Origin: Saccharomonospora sp. NB11
GTDB taxonomy: Bacteria > Actinomycetota > Actinomycetes > Mycobacteriales > Pseudonocardiaceae
Assembly: GCF_015910535.1 (NCBI RefSeq)
Contig: NZ_JACBJG010000002.1
Coordinates: 62,001 to 126,000 of the forward strand
Direction: 5' to 3'
Length of the DNA: 64,000 bases
Below the pieces are notes generated by a model. It ran no database searches. It worked only from the letters and a program-made list of their open reading frames with translations, and was not told the DNA's origin. Positions within the stretch are counted from its first letter, which is position 1. The number at the start of each line of letters is the position of its first letter. The position numbers were made by a program, and so were the translations under genes. This document shows positions 9,591 to 17,860 of the stretch, piece after piece.

Positions 9591-10408
9591 AGCTTGCGCA
9601 CCGGCACCGCGCCCCGCGCACGACGACGCCACTCACGGGGATACCCGAGCGAGACCTCCTCGAAGCGCACCCCGTCGACCGTCGTGGTGCGCGGGATGTG
9701 CAGGTGTCCGTACACGGCGAGTTCGGCGCGGTACCGCACGTGCCAGTCCTCCGTCTCGCGCGTCCCGCACCACAACACGAACTCCGGGTAGTAGAGCGGC
9801 TCGGTGGGGTGGCGGTGCAGCGGCCAGTGCGACACCAACACGGTGCCGTGGTCGTCGGGGATCTCGGCGAGCCGCTTCTCGCTGTACTCCAGTCGTCGGG
9901 CACACCACTCCCGGCGGCTGGCGTACGGCTCGTGGTGCAACAGGTATTCGTCGGTGCAGACGACACCCGCCTCCCGCGCCTGCCGGAGCGCCTCCTCGAC
10001 GGACTCCCCTTCCGCCGAGGGGGCTCGCCAGCTGTAGTCGTAGAGCACGAACAGGGGCGCCACCGTCAGCGGCCGCTCCGCGTGCGGCCACACCGGGAAC
10101 GGGTCCTCGGGCGTGAGGACGTCGAGCTGCCGGCACCGTCGGACGAGTTCGCGGTAGCGCTCCTCGCCGCGGTGCTGGTCGGGGTCCTGCGCGGTCGTCC
10201 ACAGCTCGTGGTTGCCGGGCACCCAGATCACGGTGGCGAAGCGTTCCCGCAGCCGGGCGAGCGTGTCGACGACGGTCCCCATCCGTTCGCCCACGTCACC
10301 GGCGACGATCAGCCAGTCGTCGGGACCTTCCGGCACGATCTGGTCGACGAAGGCTTCGTTTCCCCGGTGCGTGACGTGCAGGTCGCTGGTCGCGTACAAG
10401 TTGGGCAC
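9584..10408 (-). CDS. Calcineurin-like metallophosphoesterase
   Basis: 274 aa. Dimetal motifs in order: SDLH (Asp9, His11), GDV (Asp38), GNHE (Asn66, His67), VSHWPLH and YGHLH near the C terminus. It resembles Rv2795c-type phosphoesterases, which in mycobacteria pair with the phosphopantetheinyl transferase pptT; no pptT is adjacent here. The GTG start at 10408 reads PNLYATSDLH. The stop codon lies inside the tandem repeat at 9551-9590. The substrate is unknown. Confidence 0.85.
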   Translation of the reverse strand: MPNLYATSDLHVTHRGNEAFVDQIVPEGPDDWLIVAGDVGERMGTVVDTLARLRERFATVIWVPGNHELWTTAQDPDQHRGEERYRELVRRCRQLDVLTPEDPFPVWPHAERPLTVAPLFVLYDYSWRAPSAEGESVEEALRQAREAGVVCTDEYLLHHEPYASRREWCARRLEYSEKRLAEIPDDHGTVLVSHWPLHRHPTEPLYYPEFVLWCGTRETEDWHVRYRAELAVYGHLHIPRTTTVDGVRFEEVSLGYPREWRRRARGAVPVRKLL

Positions 10409-10553
10409 GCGCCCACGGTAGCCGCGCTCGACGCCGCGACGGCAGCGACGTTCGGAAAATCAGTGGCGACCCCGGCGACGTGACGTTAGAGTCGATTCCG
10501 CCATGAAGAACTGACACCGCGTCCGCACCCGCGTCCGAGGCAGCGCCCGGCGG

Positions 10554-10583
10554 GTGATTCCGTCTTCCCTCACGGGCCGGTGA
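10554..10583 (+). promoter_or_regulatory. Candidate leader ORF of the ABC-F gene
   Basis: GTG ATT CCG TCT TCC CTC ACG GGC CGG TGA ends six bases before the ABC-F start codon. A still shorter ATG AAG AAC TGA lies at 10503-10514. The segment GGTGATT plus nearby GTCTTC occurs twice (about 10553-10567 and 10580-10598), as if the translation start region was duplicated. Ribosome-stalling leaders control several ABC-F resistance genes, so this could be one; expression of the leader is not shown. Confidence 0.3.
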
Positions 10584-10589
10584 TTTCTC

Positions 10590-12215
10590 ATGTCTTCGTC
10601 TCTCGTCATCGAGGTGCGCGACCTCTCCTTCTCCTACTCCGACCGCGTCGTCTTCGACGGACTGAACCTCACCCTCGGCGCAGGGCGCCGACTCGGCCTG
10701 GTCGGCGAGAACGGTGTGGGCAAGTCGACGCTGCTGCGGCTGCTGGCCCGGCAGGAACAACCGCAGGCGGGCGAGATCAGCGGCGGTGGGGACATCGGCT
10801 TCCTGCACCAGGAGCTGCCGTTCCCGCCCACCGCCCGGTTCTCCGACGTCCTCGACGACGCCTTGCGGGACATCCGGCAAGCCCTCGCGCGGCTCGACGT
10901 GCTCGCCGAACGGCTGCAGGACCGTCCGGACGATCCCGACCTGCTCGAGGAGTACGGCCAGGTCCTCGACTGGGCGCAGGCGCACGACGCCTGGGACGCC
11001 GACCGGCGAGCCGAGCTGGTCTGTGCCGGGCTGGGACTGTCGACGCTGGCGCCCACCCGCCCGTTGCACACGTTGTCCGGAGGCCAGCGTTGCCGCCTCG
11101 CCCTCGCGGCGCTGCTGATCCGTGCGCCCGAGACTCTCCTGCTGGACGAGCCGACCAACCACCTCGACGACGACGCGTTGGAGTTCGTCGAGAAGCACCT
11201 CGCGTCGGTCTCGGGCATCGTGGTGCTCTCGTCGCACGACCGCGTCTTCCTCGACGCGGTGTGCACCGACATCGTGGACCTCGATCCGGCGTTGGGCGGG
11301 CCCACACGGTACGGCGGTGCCTATTCCGAGTACCTGGAGTACAAGCGAGCGGAACGGGTGCGGTGGGAACAACGCCACGCCGAGGAGCAGCGGCAACTGA
11401 AGCAACTGCGCTACGACGTGCAGGTCACCGCCCGGCAGGTGGCCCCGAACCGAGCCCCGCGGGACAACGCGAAGATGGCCTACGACTTCGCGGCCGGACG
11501 GGTGCAGAAGCAGCTCTCACGCCGAGTCAGGGCCGCCCGACTTCGATTGTCCGAATTGGAGCGAAACCAGGTACGGAAGCCACCACCCCCGTTGCGGTTC
11601 AGCGGCGAGATCACCGGCGACCTCGGTGCCGGGCCCCGACGCCTTCTCGCGGCGCGCGGCGTCACCGTCGCCGGTCGGCTGGCGCCGGTGTCCGAACTGG
11701 ACCTGCACCTCGGCGGCGACGGCTCCGCCACGCGGCTGCTCGTCACGGGAGGCAACGGGGCGGGCAAGTCCACCCTGCTCTCCGTCCTCGCCGGTCGACT
11801 CACCCCGGACGCGGGCACGGTCGATCGGGCCCGCGGGGTGCGGGTGGGACTGCTGGAGCAGGACGTGACGTTCCCCGATCCCTCGAAGACGCCCCGGCAG
11901 CTCTACGACGCCGCGACCGCCCACCGCGCGGTACCGACGTTGACGTCGCTGGGACTGGTCGCGCCACGGGAGATCGACCGGCCGATCGGGGCGCTGTCGG
12001 TGGGGCAACGTCGGCGGGTGGCGCTCGCCCTGCTCGTCGCCCACCCGCCGCACGTGCTCCTGCTCGACGAGCCGACCAACCACCTCTCGCTGACCTTGGC
12101 CGAGGAACTCGTCGAGGCGCTCGACACCGCGTCGCCCGCCGTGGTACTGGCCTCGCACGACCGCTGGCTCCGCCGCCGGTGGACCGGGGCGGAGCTGTCA
12201 CTACGTCCGTTGTGA
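10590..12215 (+). CDS. ABC-F ATPase (ribosome-protection/translation factor type)
   Basis: 541 aa, two ABC domains in one chain and no membrane segment. Domain 1 has Walker A GENGVGKST (39-47), signature LSGGQ (162-166) and Walker B LLLDEPTNHLD. Domain 2 has GGNGAGKST (387-395), a degenerate signature LSVGQ and LLLDEPTNHLS. The linker between them (about 250-335) is basic and helical, as expected for the P-site interaction motif. ABC-F proteins bind the ribosomal E site to relieve stalls or displace antibiotics. It resembles the actinomycete antibiotic-resistance subgroup, but a housekeeping role cannot be excluded. Possible leader ORFs precede it. Confidence 0.85.
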   Translation: MSSSLVIEVRDLSFSYSDRVVFDGLNLTLGAGRRLGLVGENGVGKSTLLRLLARQEQPQAGEISGGGDIGFLHQELPFPPTARFSDVLDDALRDIRQALARLDVLAERLQDRPDDPDLLEEYGQVLDWAQAHDAWDADRRAELVCAGLGLSTLAPTRPLHTLSGGQRCRLALAALLIRAPETLLLDEPTNHLDDDALEFVEKHLASVSGIVVLSSHDRVFLDAVCTDIVDLDPALGGPTRYGGAYSEYLEYKRAERVRWEQRHAEEQRQLKQLRYDVQVTARQVAPNRAPRDNAKMAYDFAAGRVQKQLSRRVRAARLRLSELERNQVRKPPPPLRFSGEITGDLGAGPRRLLAARGVTVAGRLAPVSELDLHLGGDGSATRLLVTGGNGAGKSTLLSVLAGRLTPDAGTVDRARGVRVGLLEQDVTFPDPSKTPRQLYDAATAHRAVPTLTSLGLVAPREIDRPIGALSVGQRRRVALALLVAHPPHVLLLDEPTNHLSLTLAEELVEALDTASPAVVLASHDRWLRRRWTGAELSLRPL

Positions 12216-12230
12216 CGGGCGCGGGTGCGC

Positions 12231-13469
12231 CTAGAGCACCACGCCCAGCAGCGAGTCGACCGCCGACCGCACGAGCGCGGGGGCCGTCTCGTCGCGGCCC
12301 CCGTAGCGGAGGGTCTCGTCGGCCCAGGCATCGACGGCCAGCAACGCCTTGGGCGTGTCGAGGTCGTCGGCGAGGTGGTCACGCAGCCGGTCGATCGTGG
12401 CCTCCGCAGCGGGACCCGACGGCGCCGAGGCCGCCTCCCGCCAGCGCGCGAGCCGCGCCTGAGCCTGTGCGAGCAGATCGTCGGTCCACGTCCGGTCGGT
12501 CCGGTAGTGCCCCGCGAACAGGGCGAGCCGGATCGCGGACGGGTCCACGCCGTCCGCCCGCAGCCGCGAGACGAAGACCAGGTTGCCCTTCGACTTCGAC
12601 ATCTTCTCGCCGTCGAGGCCGATCATCCCGGCGTGCACGTAGTGGCGCGCGAACGGATGCTCCCCCGCCAACGCCTCGGCGTGCGCGGCGCTGAACTCGT
12701 GGTGCGGGAAGACGAGGTCCGAACCACCGCCCTGGACGTCGAAGCCCAGGCCGAGACGGTTGAGAGCGATCGCGCTGCACTCGATGTGCCATCCGGGTCG
12801 CCCCCGACCGAGGCTCGTGTCCCAGGCCGGTTCCCCGGGGCGCTCGACCCGCCACAGCAGGGCGTCGAGCGGGTCACGCTTGCCCGGCCGGTCGGGATCA
12901 CCGCCTCGCTCCGGGAAGAGCGTGCGCATGGTGTCCTCGTCGTAGTTCGACTCGTAGCCGAACCGACCGGTGAACGACCGGTCGAAGTAGACATCGGGGT
13001 ACTCCGGATCGTCGACCCGGTAAGCAGCTCCGCTCGCCAGCAGCTTCTCGACAGCCTCGACGATCTCCGGGATCGTCTCGACCGCGCCGACGAAGTCGCG
13101 TGGCGGCAGCACACGCAGTGCTTCCATGTCCTCGCGGAAGAGCGCGGTCTCCCGAAGCGCCAGCACGACCCAGTCGTCGGAGTCGCGTTCGGCCCGCTCC
13201 AGCAACGGATCGTCGATGTCGGTGACGTTCTGGACGTAGTGGACCTCGTGACCCGCGTCCAGCCACAGTCGGTACACGAGGTCGAAGGCGAGGTAGGTCG
13301 CGGCGTGCCCGAGATGCGTGGCGTCGTACGGCGTGATGCCGCACACGTACATCCGGGCGACCCGGCCCGGCGCGGTGGGCCGACGCTGACCGGTGGCCGT
13401 GTCGTGGAGCCGCAACGGGCGTGGGCTACCGGGAACACGGGGAACGGCGACCGAGGACCAAGTCTGCAT
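12231..13469 (-). CDS. mshC: Cysteine:1D-myo-inosityl 2-amino-2-deoxy-alpha-D-glucopyranoside ligase
   Basis: Mycothiol biosynthesis: ATP-dependent joining of cysteine to GlcN-Ins, evolved from cysteinyl-tRNA synthetase. 412 aa, the family length. Cys43, Cys231 and His256 fit the zinc site that binds cysteine thiolate; THLGHA (51-56) is the HIGH-type motif and KMSKS (289-293) the ATP loop. No anticodon-binding domain is present, separating it from CysS. ATG 13469 lies six bases after TAGGGT (minus strand), a leaderless arrangement. Mycobacterial mshC lies in the same broad neighbourhood (Rv2130c). Confidence 0.95.
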   Translation of the reverse strand: MQTWSSVAVPRVPGSPRPLRLHDTATGQRRPTAPGRVARMYVCGITPYDATHLGHAATYLAFDLVYRLWLDAGHEVHYVQNVTDIDDPLLERAERDSDDWVVLALRETALFREDMEALRVLPPRDFVGAVETIPEIVEAVEKLLASGAAYRVDDPEYPDVYFDRSFTGRFGYESNYDEDTMRTLFPERGGDPDRPGKRDPLDALLWRVERPGEPAWDTSLGRGRPGWHIECSAIALNRLGLGFDVQGGGSDLVFPHHEFSAAHAEALAGEHPFARHYVHAGMIGLDGEKMSKSKGNLVFVSRLRADGVDPSAIRLALFAGHYRTDRTWTDDLLAQAQARLARWREAASAPSGPAAEATIDRLRDHLADDLDTPKALLAVDAWADETLRYGGRDETAPALVRSAVDSLLGVVL

Positions 13470-13495
13470 ACCTCAACCCTATGCGCGTGGGTGCC

Positions 13496-14086
13496 TCACC
13501 GGTCCGCATGGTGGACGGGCTTCCAGACGTGCGTCACACCCTCGCGAAGCTCTTCACCGGTCGGCGCTTCCTCGGGATCGAGTATCCACTGGACGGCGAG
13601 ACCGTCACAGACGGCGACGACGAACGCGGCGACCGCTTTCACCTTCGGGTCGTCGGGCGTGCTGCCGTCCCCGAGGGAGCGGGCGACGAGTTCGGCCACC
13701 GTGGCCCGACAGCGGCGGTACTGCCGCGCGAACTGCTCCCGCAACATCGGATCGCGTTCCGCCTGCGCGAGGGCCTCCAGATGTGAGACGACGAGTTCGC
13801 GCTGGGCCACGAGCCCGTCGAGCAGAGCAGACCACGCGGAGAAACCGCGTTCGGCCGTCGTGGCGTCGGGATCGGCCATCGCGACCCGGGCCAACGCCGC
13901 CGTCCACTCCTCCACCGCCTCGCCGATGGCCTCGTTGAGCAGTCCCTCCTTCGAGCCGAAGTGGTACCCGATGGAGGCGAGGTTGGTGTTCGACTCGGCC
14001 ACCAGATCGCGAGCGGTGATTCGGGCGTAGCCCTTCGTGCGCAGCAGTCGGCGCGCGGCGGCGAGCAACTCTTCCCGATGACTCAC
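13496..14086 (-). CDS. TetR-family regulator divergent to the P450
   Basis: 196 aa. The N-terminal helix-turn-helix (about 10-55, TARDLVAESNTNLASIGYHFGSKEGL) is typical TetR_N; the rest is a helical ligand domain. The GTG start at 14086 is 7 nt after TAGGCT (14094-14099, minus), so the mRNA is probably leaderless. The 16-bp palindrome at 14120-14135 falls in its promoter region and in that of the P450, so self-repression and repression of the P450 are likely. Mycobacterial CYP138 is also paired with a divergent TetR. Confidence 0.88.
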   Translation of the reverse strand: MSHREELLAAARRLLRTKGYARITARDLVAESNTNLASIGYHFGSKEGLLNEAIGEAVEEWTAALARVAMADPDATTAERGFSAWSALLDGLVAQRELVVSHLEALAQAERDPMLREQFARQYRRCRATVAELVARSLGDGSTPDDPKVKAVAAFVVAVCDGLAVQWILDPEEAPTGEELREGVTHVWKPVHHADR

Positions 14087-14119
14087 GGTGTCGAGCCTAC
14101 GACACGCTGGACAGCCGAT

Positions 14120-14135
14120 TTATACGAGCGTATAA
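14120..14135. promoter_or_regulatory. 16-bp perfect palindrome, probable TetR operator
   Basis: TTATACGAGCGTATAA, 7-bp arms around AG, the only AT-rich palindrome in the gap. It overlaps the TATAAG -10-like hexamer (14131-14136) that would start the P450 mRNA at or next to its ATG, and lies near the -35 region of the divergent tetR promoter. Confidence 0.75.
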
Positions 14136-14142
14136 GACACTC

Positions 14143-15489
14143 ATGGCGACCGACACCTCACGGACTGTCATCCGACTCGACGACGTCACCGCGACTCGGG
14201 AGCCTCCCGGCCCCCGCCTGCCGATGCTGGTCCAGACCATATTGTTCGGCGGGTTCCGCCGGTACTGGCTGCCGCACCTCCGACGCCGCTACGGCGAGGT
14301 GTTCCGCCTGCGCCTCTACCCGGGGCGCTCCGTCGTCCTCCTCACCGACGTCGAGCAGATCCGCGCGATCTTCGCGGGCCCGACCTCGGTGTTCCACGCG
14401 GGCGAGGGCAACGTGATCCTCAAGCCCGCGATGGGCGACCACTCCGTCCTGCTCACCGACGAGGACGTGCACCTGCGCGCCCGCAAACTGTTGATGCCCG
14501 CCTTCAACGGCGCCTCGCTGCGGGGCTACCGCGACATGATCACCGAGCTGGCGGAGGCCGAGGTACGGCGTTGGCCCGCGCACCGTCCGTTCTCCGCCCA
14601 CGCCCGGACGCAGGCGTTCACCCTGGAAGTCATCCTGCGCGTGGTGTTCGGCGTGTCCGACGGCCCGCGCCTGGACGAGTTGCGGCATCTGCTCGGCAGG
14701 ATCGTCGACATCGGCCCCATCCAACTGATCGGCTGGTTCAATCCGGACCTCCAGCGCACCGGCCCCTGGAAGCGGTACGCGCTCACCCAACGTCGGGTCG
14801 ACGAGCTGCTGTACGCCGAGATCGCCGAACGACGCCGGGCCACCGACCTCGCCGACCGCCGCGACGTCCTCTCGCGCCTGCTCACGGTATCCGCCGACTC
14901 CGACGAGCCACCCCTGACCGACGCCGAGCTCCGCGACCAATTGATCACCCTGCTCCTGGCCGGACACGAGACCACGGCCACCGCCCTGGCGTGGACACTG
15001 CACGAGCTGGCCCGCGACCCGGACGCCCTCGCGAGAGCGACCCGAGCGGCCGACGAAGGCGACGAGAAGTACCTCGAAGCCGTGGTCAAGGAAGCCTTGC
15101 GCCTGCACCCGGTGATCTCGGAGGTCGCCCGGAAAGTCACCCGGGACATCCAGATCGGCGACATGCGCATTCCTGCAGGCCACACGGTGATGCCGTCCAT
15201 CGGCCTCGTACACGCCGATCCCACCCACCATCCCGAGCCGGACCGGTTCCGACCGGAACGGTTCGTCGACGCCAACCCACCCACGGGAACCTGGTTCCCG
15301 TTCGGCGGTGGTGTGCGTCGCTGCCTCGGCGCGGGATTCTCGCAGCTCGAATCAGTCATCATGCTGCGCGCGGTGCTGAGCCGACACCACGTCACACCCG
15401 AACGACTCGCGCCGGAGTATCCCAAGGCCCGCAACATCACGACGGTGCCCGCGCGCGGAGCCCGCATCGTCACCACACCCCGCAGTTGA
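14143..15489 (+). CDS. Cytochrome P450 (CYP135/CYP138-like)
   Basis: 448 aa, soluble. The I-helix oxygen-binding motif is AGHETTA, the K-helix ExxR is EALRLHP, and the heme loop FGGGVRRCLGAG carries the proximal cysteine. An N-terminal PPGPR hinge is present. ATG 14143 is six bases after TATAAG, so the transcript is short-leader or leaderless. No ferredoxin or reductase gene is adjacent, so electrons must come from elsewhere. The pairing with a divergent TetR resembles mycobacterial cyp138; the substrate is unknown and the subfamily assignment is inference. Confidence 0.9.
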   Translation: MATDTSRTVIRLDDVTATREPPGPRLPMLVQTILFGGFRRYWLPHLRRRYGEVFRLRLYPGRSVVLLTDVEQIRAIFAGPTSVFHAGEGNVILKPAMGDHSVLLTDEDVHLRARKLLMPAFNGASLRGYRDMITELAEAEVRRWPAHRPFSAHARTQAFTLEVILRVVFGVSDGPRLDELRHLLGRIVDIGPIQLIGWFNPDLQRTGPWKRYALTQRRVDELLYAEIAERRRATDLADRRDVLSRLLTVSADSDEPPLTDAELRDQLITLLLAGHETTATALAWTLHELARDPDALARATRAADEGDEKYLEAVVKEALRLHPVISEVARKVTRDIQIGDMRIPAGHTVMPSIGLVHADPTHHPEPDRFRPERFVDANPPTGTWFPFGGGVRRCLGAGFSQLESVIMLRAVLSRHHVTPERLAPEYPKARNITTVPARGARIVTTPRS

Positions 15490-15498
15490 TCACCCTTT

Positions 15499-15549
15499 GT
15501 GACAACTCAACCCACATAGCGTAACGACATGGTGACGTTCCCCACATAG
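15499..15549 (+). repeat. Direct repeat upstream of the subtilisin gene
   Basis: CCCACATAG occurs at 15511-15519 and 15541-15549, each preceded by GTGAC (15499-15503, 15532-15536). The second copy runs into TAGGCT (15547-15552), a good -10 hexamer. It may be a duplicated promoter or activator site for the gene at 15615; no matching -35 was found. Confidence 0.35.
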
Positions 15550-15614
15550 GCTGGTGCCTTCCACGGACGCTCCGACAGGGCGCCGAGGGTCCACCGAGGT
15601 GAAAGGGGTGCGTG

Positions 15615-16835
15615 ATGTCGACGACGAGCGCGACGGGCAGCGGTGACACGGGAACCGGCCGCTACCTGGTCCTTCTGCAGGAGGACTCGGCCGCGGCGGG
15701 GCTACGCACGATGGCACGGGTCGCGGGTCTCCGGGCAGCCAGCACGGCGGACGTCAGCAGCTTCCGCACCGCGGACGCACTGAGCGGCGCGGACGGCCTG
15801 CTCTTCCACGATCTCGGCGTCGCCGTGGTCACAGCCGCTCACGACCAGGCCGACGCGCTGCTGCGCGCCATCGCCGATCGGGGCCCCATCGCCCGGATCG
15901 AGCCGGAACGCACGGTCCACGCCTACACCGCACCGCCGGGCGAGAGCGACGAGGACACCGTGCAGGGCCGCGGCCCCACGCTGGCCGAGGCGTCGTTGAC
16001 GTGGGGCCTGCGGGCACTCGGCATCGGGGACGACACCGCGACCGGTGCCGGGATCCGCGTCGCGGTGCTCGACACGGGCTTCGCGGTCGACCATCCCGAC
16101 TTCGCCGACCGCGACGTCGAGGCACGGTCCTTCGTGGACGGCGAGGACGTCGACGACGGGCACGGCCACGGCACCCACTGCATCGGCACGGCGTGCGGGC
16201 CCCGCGCTCCGGAGGAAGGGCCAGGATATGGGGTGGCCCCCGGGGCCGAGATCTACGCGGGCAAGGTGTTGAGCAACGCGGGCAGCGGCACTGACGGCGA
16301 CATCCTCTCCGGCATCGCCTGGGCGGTGAACAACGGATGCGCGGTGGTGTCGCTGTCGCTGGGAGCTCCGACCCAGGCCGGGGAACCGCACTCAGAGACG
16401 TTCGAGACGGTGGCCCGTCGGGCCATGCAACGCAACACGTTGATCGTGGCGGCGGCGGGCAACGACAGCGACCGCGCGGGCGGGACGATCGCCCCGATCA
16501 GCCACCCGGCCAACTGTCCGTCCGTGCTCGCCGTGGGCGCCGTCGACGCGTCGATGGCCGTGGCCAACTTCTCCTCAGGGACGGTGGACCCGAACGGTGC
16601 CGTGGACGTCGTCGGACCGGGGGTGAACGTGCACTCGAGCTGGACGATGCCCGAACGCTACAACTCGATCAGCGGCACCAGCATGGCCACGCCGCACGTG
16701 GCGGGTGTCGCGGCGTTGATCGCCGAGAAGCACGGCGCCCGGGCCTGGGAGCTGTGGGCTCGCCTCGGTCAGTCGGCGCAGCGACTGCCGCTGCCGTCCA
16801 CCGACGTGGGCGCGGGCCTCGTCCAAGCCCCGTGA
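15615..16835 (+). CDS. Intracellular S8 (subtilisin-like) serine peptidase
   Basis: 406 aa. The catalytic triad is Asp153 (VLDTG), His188 (HGHGTH) and Ser356 (GTSMATPH), with Asn283 (AAAGNDS) for the oxyanion hole. The first 130 residues form a compact prodomain-like region. No signal peptide or membrane anchor is seen, so it is probably cytosolic. ATG 15615 fits GAAAGGGG at 15601-15608; a GTG at 15612 is too close to it. Neighbours are the P450 upstream and a convergent Clp_N-HTH gene. The 21-bp repeat array begins 5 nt after its stop codon. Confidence 0.9.
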   Translation: MSTTSATGSGDTGTGRYLVLLQEDSAAAGLRTMARVAGLRAASTADVSSFRTADALSGADGLLFHDLGVAVVTAAHDQADALLRAIADRGPIARIEPERTVHAYTAPPGESDEDTVQGRGPTLAEASLTWGLRALGIGDDTATGAGIRVAVLDTGFAVDHPDFADRDVEARSFVDGEDVDDGHGHGTHCIGTACGPRAPEEGPGYGVAPGAEIYAGKVLSNAGSGTDGDILSGIAWAVNNGCAVVSLSLGAPTQAGEPHSETFETVARRAMQRNTLIVAAAGNDSDRAGGTIAPISHPANCPSVLAVGAVDASMAVANFSSGTVDPNGAVDVVGPGVNVHSSWTMPERYNSISGTSMATPHVAGVAALIAEKHGARAWELWARLGQSAQRLPLPSTDVGAGLVQAP

Positions 16836-16840
16836 ACCCG

Positions 16841-17056
16841 GCGTGTCCGCAGCTCCGGTACGCGTGTCCGCAGCTCCGGTACGCGTGTCCGCAGCTCCGG
16901 TACGCGTGTCCGCAGCTCCGGTACGCGTGTCCGCAGCTCCGGTACGCGTGTCCGCAGCTCCGGTACGCGTGTCCGCAGCTGCGACGCGAGGACGCGTACG
17001 CAGACTGCGGACACGCCGACACCCGGTGCGGACACACGTCGCTGAACCGCGGACAC
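16841..17056. repeat. Expanded 21-bp tandem array with inverted copies after a stop codon
   Basis: The unit GCGTGTCCGCAG+CTCCGGTAC is repeated six times without change (16841-16966) plus a partial seventh (16967-16980). Degenerate inverted copies follow: CTGCGGACACGC (17005-17016), TGCGGACAC (17027-17035) and CGCGGACAC (17048-17056). The partial unit pairs perfectly with 17005-17016 (12 bp, 26-nt loop). It fills the gap between convergent genes and so may stop both transcripts. Related 21-bp repeats occur at 19101-19200 and 62263-62325. Confidence 0.9.
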
Positions 17057-17084
17057 GATGCGAGGCGGCGGCGGGCTCCCCACC

Positions 17085-17807
17085 TCAGGCGCCGGCCGCC
17101 GCCTCCACCTTCGCGACGACGGCACGCTCGACCGCGTCCTTGTCCAGCCCGAGCCCGGACAGCGGCCCCGTCCCGTCCTCGTCGTCCAACAACGCCAGCA
17201 GGACGTGCTCGGTCCCGATGTAGTTGTGCCCCATGCGCAGGGCCTGCCGGGACGTCAACTCCAGGACCTTGCGGGCGTTCTGGTCGTACGGGATCAGCTC
17301 GGGCACCTCGTCCTCGCGCGGCGGCAGGACCGAGCTCACGGCCTCGCGCACCGCACTCGCGGTCACTCCCTGGTCCTCCAGCACCATGGCCGCGATCGCC
17401 TGAGGCTCGCTGAGCAGGCCCAACGCCAGATGCGCGGGGGTGATGAGGGAATTACCCGCCGCCCGCGCTTCCTCCTGCGCAGCCATGATCGTCTTACGGG
17501 CACGCGGAGTGAAGCGCTGGAACCCTTCGGACGGGTCGAGCGTCAGCGGCTCCGACTTCGGCACGAACCGTTTCTGGGCGGCCTGCTTGCTGACCCCCAT
17601 GCTCCGGCCGATGTCGGTCCAGGACGCACCCGACCGCCGCGCCTGGTCGACGAAGTGGCCGATGAGGTGGTCCGCCACGTCGCCGAGGTGCTCGGCCAGC
17701 AACACCGCGTCGGAGAGCTGTTCGAGGATGTCGGGACGCGTCTTCTTGATCGCGTCGATGAGGTCGTCGAGCCGGATCGTCGGGGGCTTGATGGACTTGT
17801 CCGTCAT
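17085..17807 (-). CDS. Clp_N (ClpA/C N-domain) protein with helix-turn-helix
   Basis: 240 aa and no ATPase domain. Residues 61-82 (SWTDIGRSMGVSKQAAQKRF) are a good helix-turn-helix. Residues 97-235 carry the double Clp_N repeat (FTPRARKTIMAAQEEAR...ITPAHLALGLL, then YDQNARKVLELTSRQA...IGTEHVLLALL). Clp N-domains recognise substrates and adaptors; stand-alone actinobacterial versions are poorly characterised. The promoter TTGACG-N18-TATCGT ends 6 bp before ATG, so the mRNA is leaderless. It is covered by two palindromes at 17810-17855, suggesting autoregulation through its own helix-turn-helix. Confidence 0.85.
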   Translation of the reverse strand: MTDKSIKPPTIRLDDLIDAIKKTRPDILEQLSDAVLLAEHLGDVADHLIGHFVDQARRSGASWTDIGRSMGVSKQAAQKRFVPKSEPLTLDPSEGFQRFTPRARKTIMAAQEEARAAGNSLITPAHLALGLLSEPQAIAAMVLEDQGVTASAVREAVSSVLPPREDEVPELIPYDQNARKVLELTSRQALRMGHNYIGTEHVLLALLDDEDGTGPLSGLGLDKDAVERAVVAKVEAAAGA

Positions 17808-17809
17808 GC

Positions 17810-17855
17810 GTCAACGATAGGTTGACGATCCTGCTATCGTCAACCTGGTGTTGAC
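17810..17855. promoter_or_regulatory. Two GTCAAC-N5-GTTGAC operators over the Clp_N gene promoter
   Basis: GTCAACgatagGTTGAC at 17810-17826 and GTCAACctggtGTTGAC at 17839-17855, centres 29 bp apart. Between them AGGTTGACGAT and ATCGTCAACCT also form an 11-bp inverted repeat. On the minus strand they contain TTGACG (-35, 17838-17843) and TATCGT (-10, 17814-17819). Repression by a dimeric helix-turn-helix protein is likely, perhaps by the downstream gene product itself. Confidence 0.7.
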
Positions 17856-17860
17856 GCCAT

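Noticed and set aside
12225-14030. A 601-codon plus-strand frame across mshC and tetR
   Set aside because: Antisense to two well-supported genes. No domain, Arg/His-rich translation typical of a shadow frame.
16841-17056. CRISPR array
   Set aside because: Repeats are directly tandem with no unique spacers, and no cas genes are present. The RecB-like nuclease at 2710 is a housekeeping-type gene.
16843-17223. Open frames through the 21-bp array giving ACPQLRY or VSAAPVR peptide repeats
   Set aside because: 21 bp is seven codons, so several frames stay open by arithmetic. There is no ribosome site or start, and the array follows a stop codon between convergent genes.
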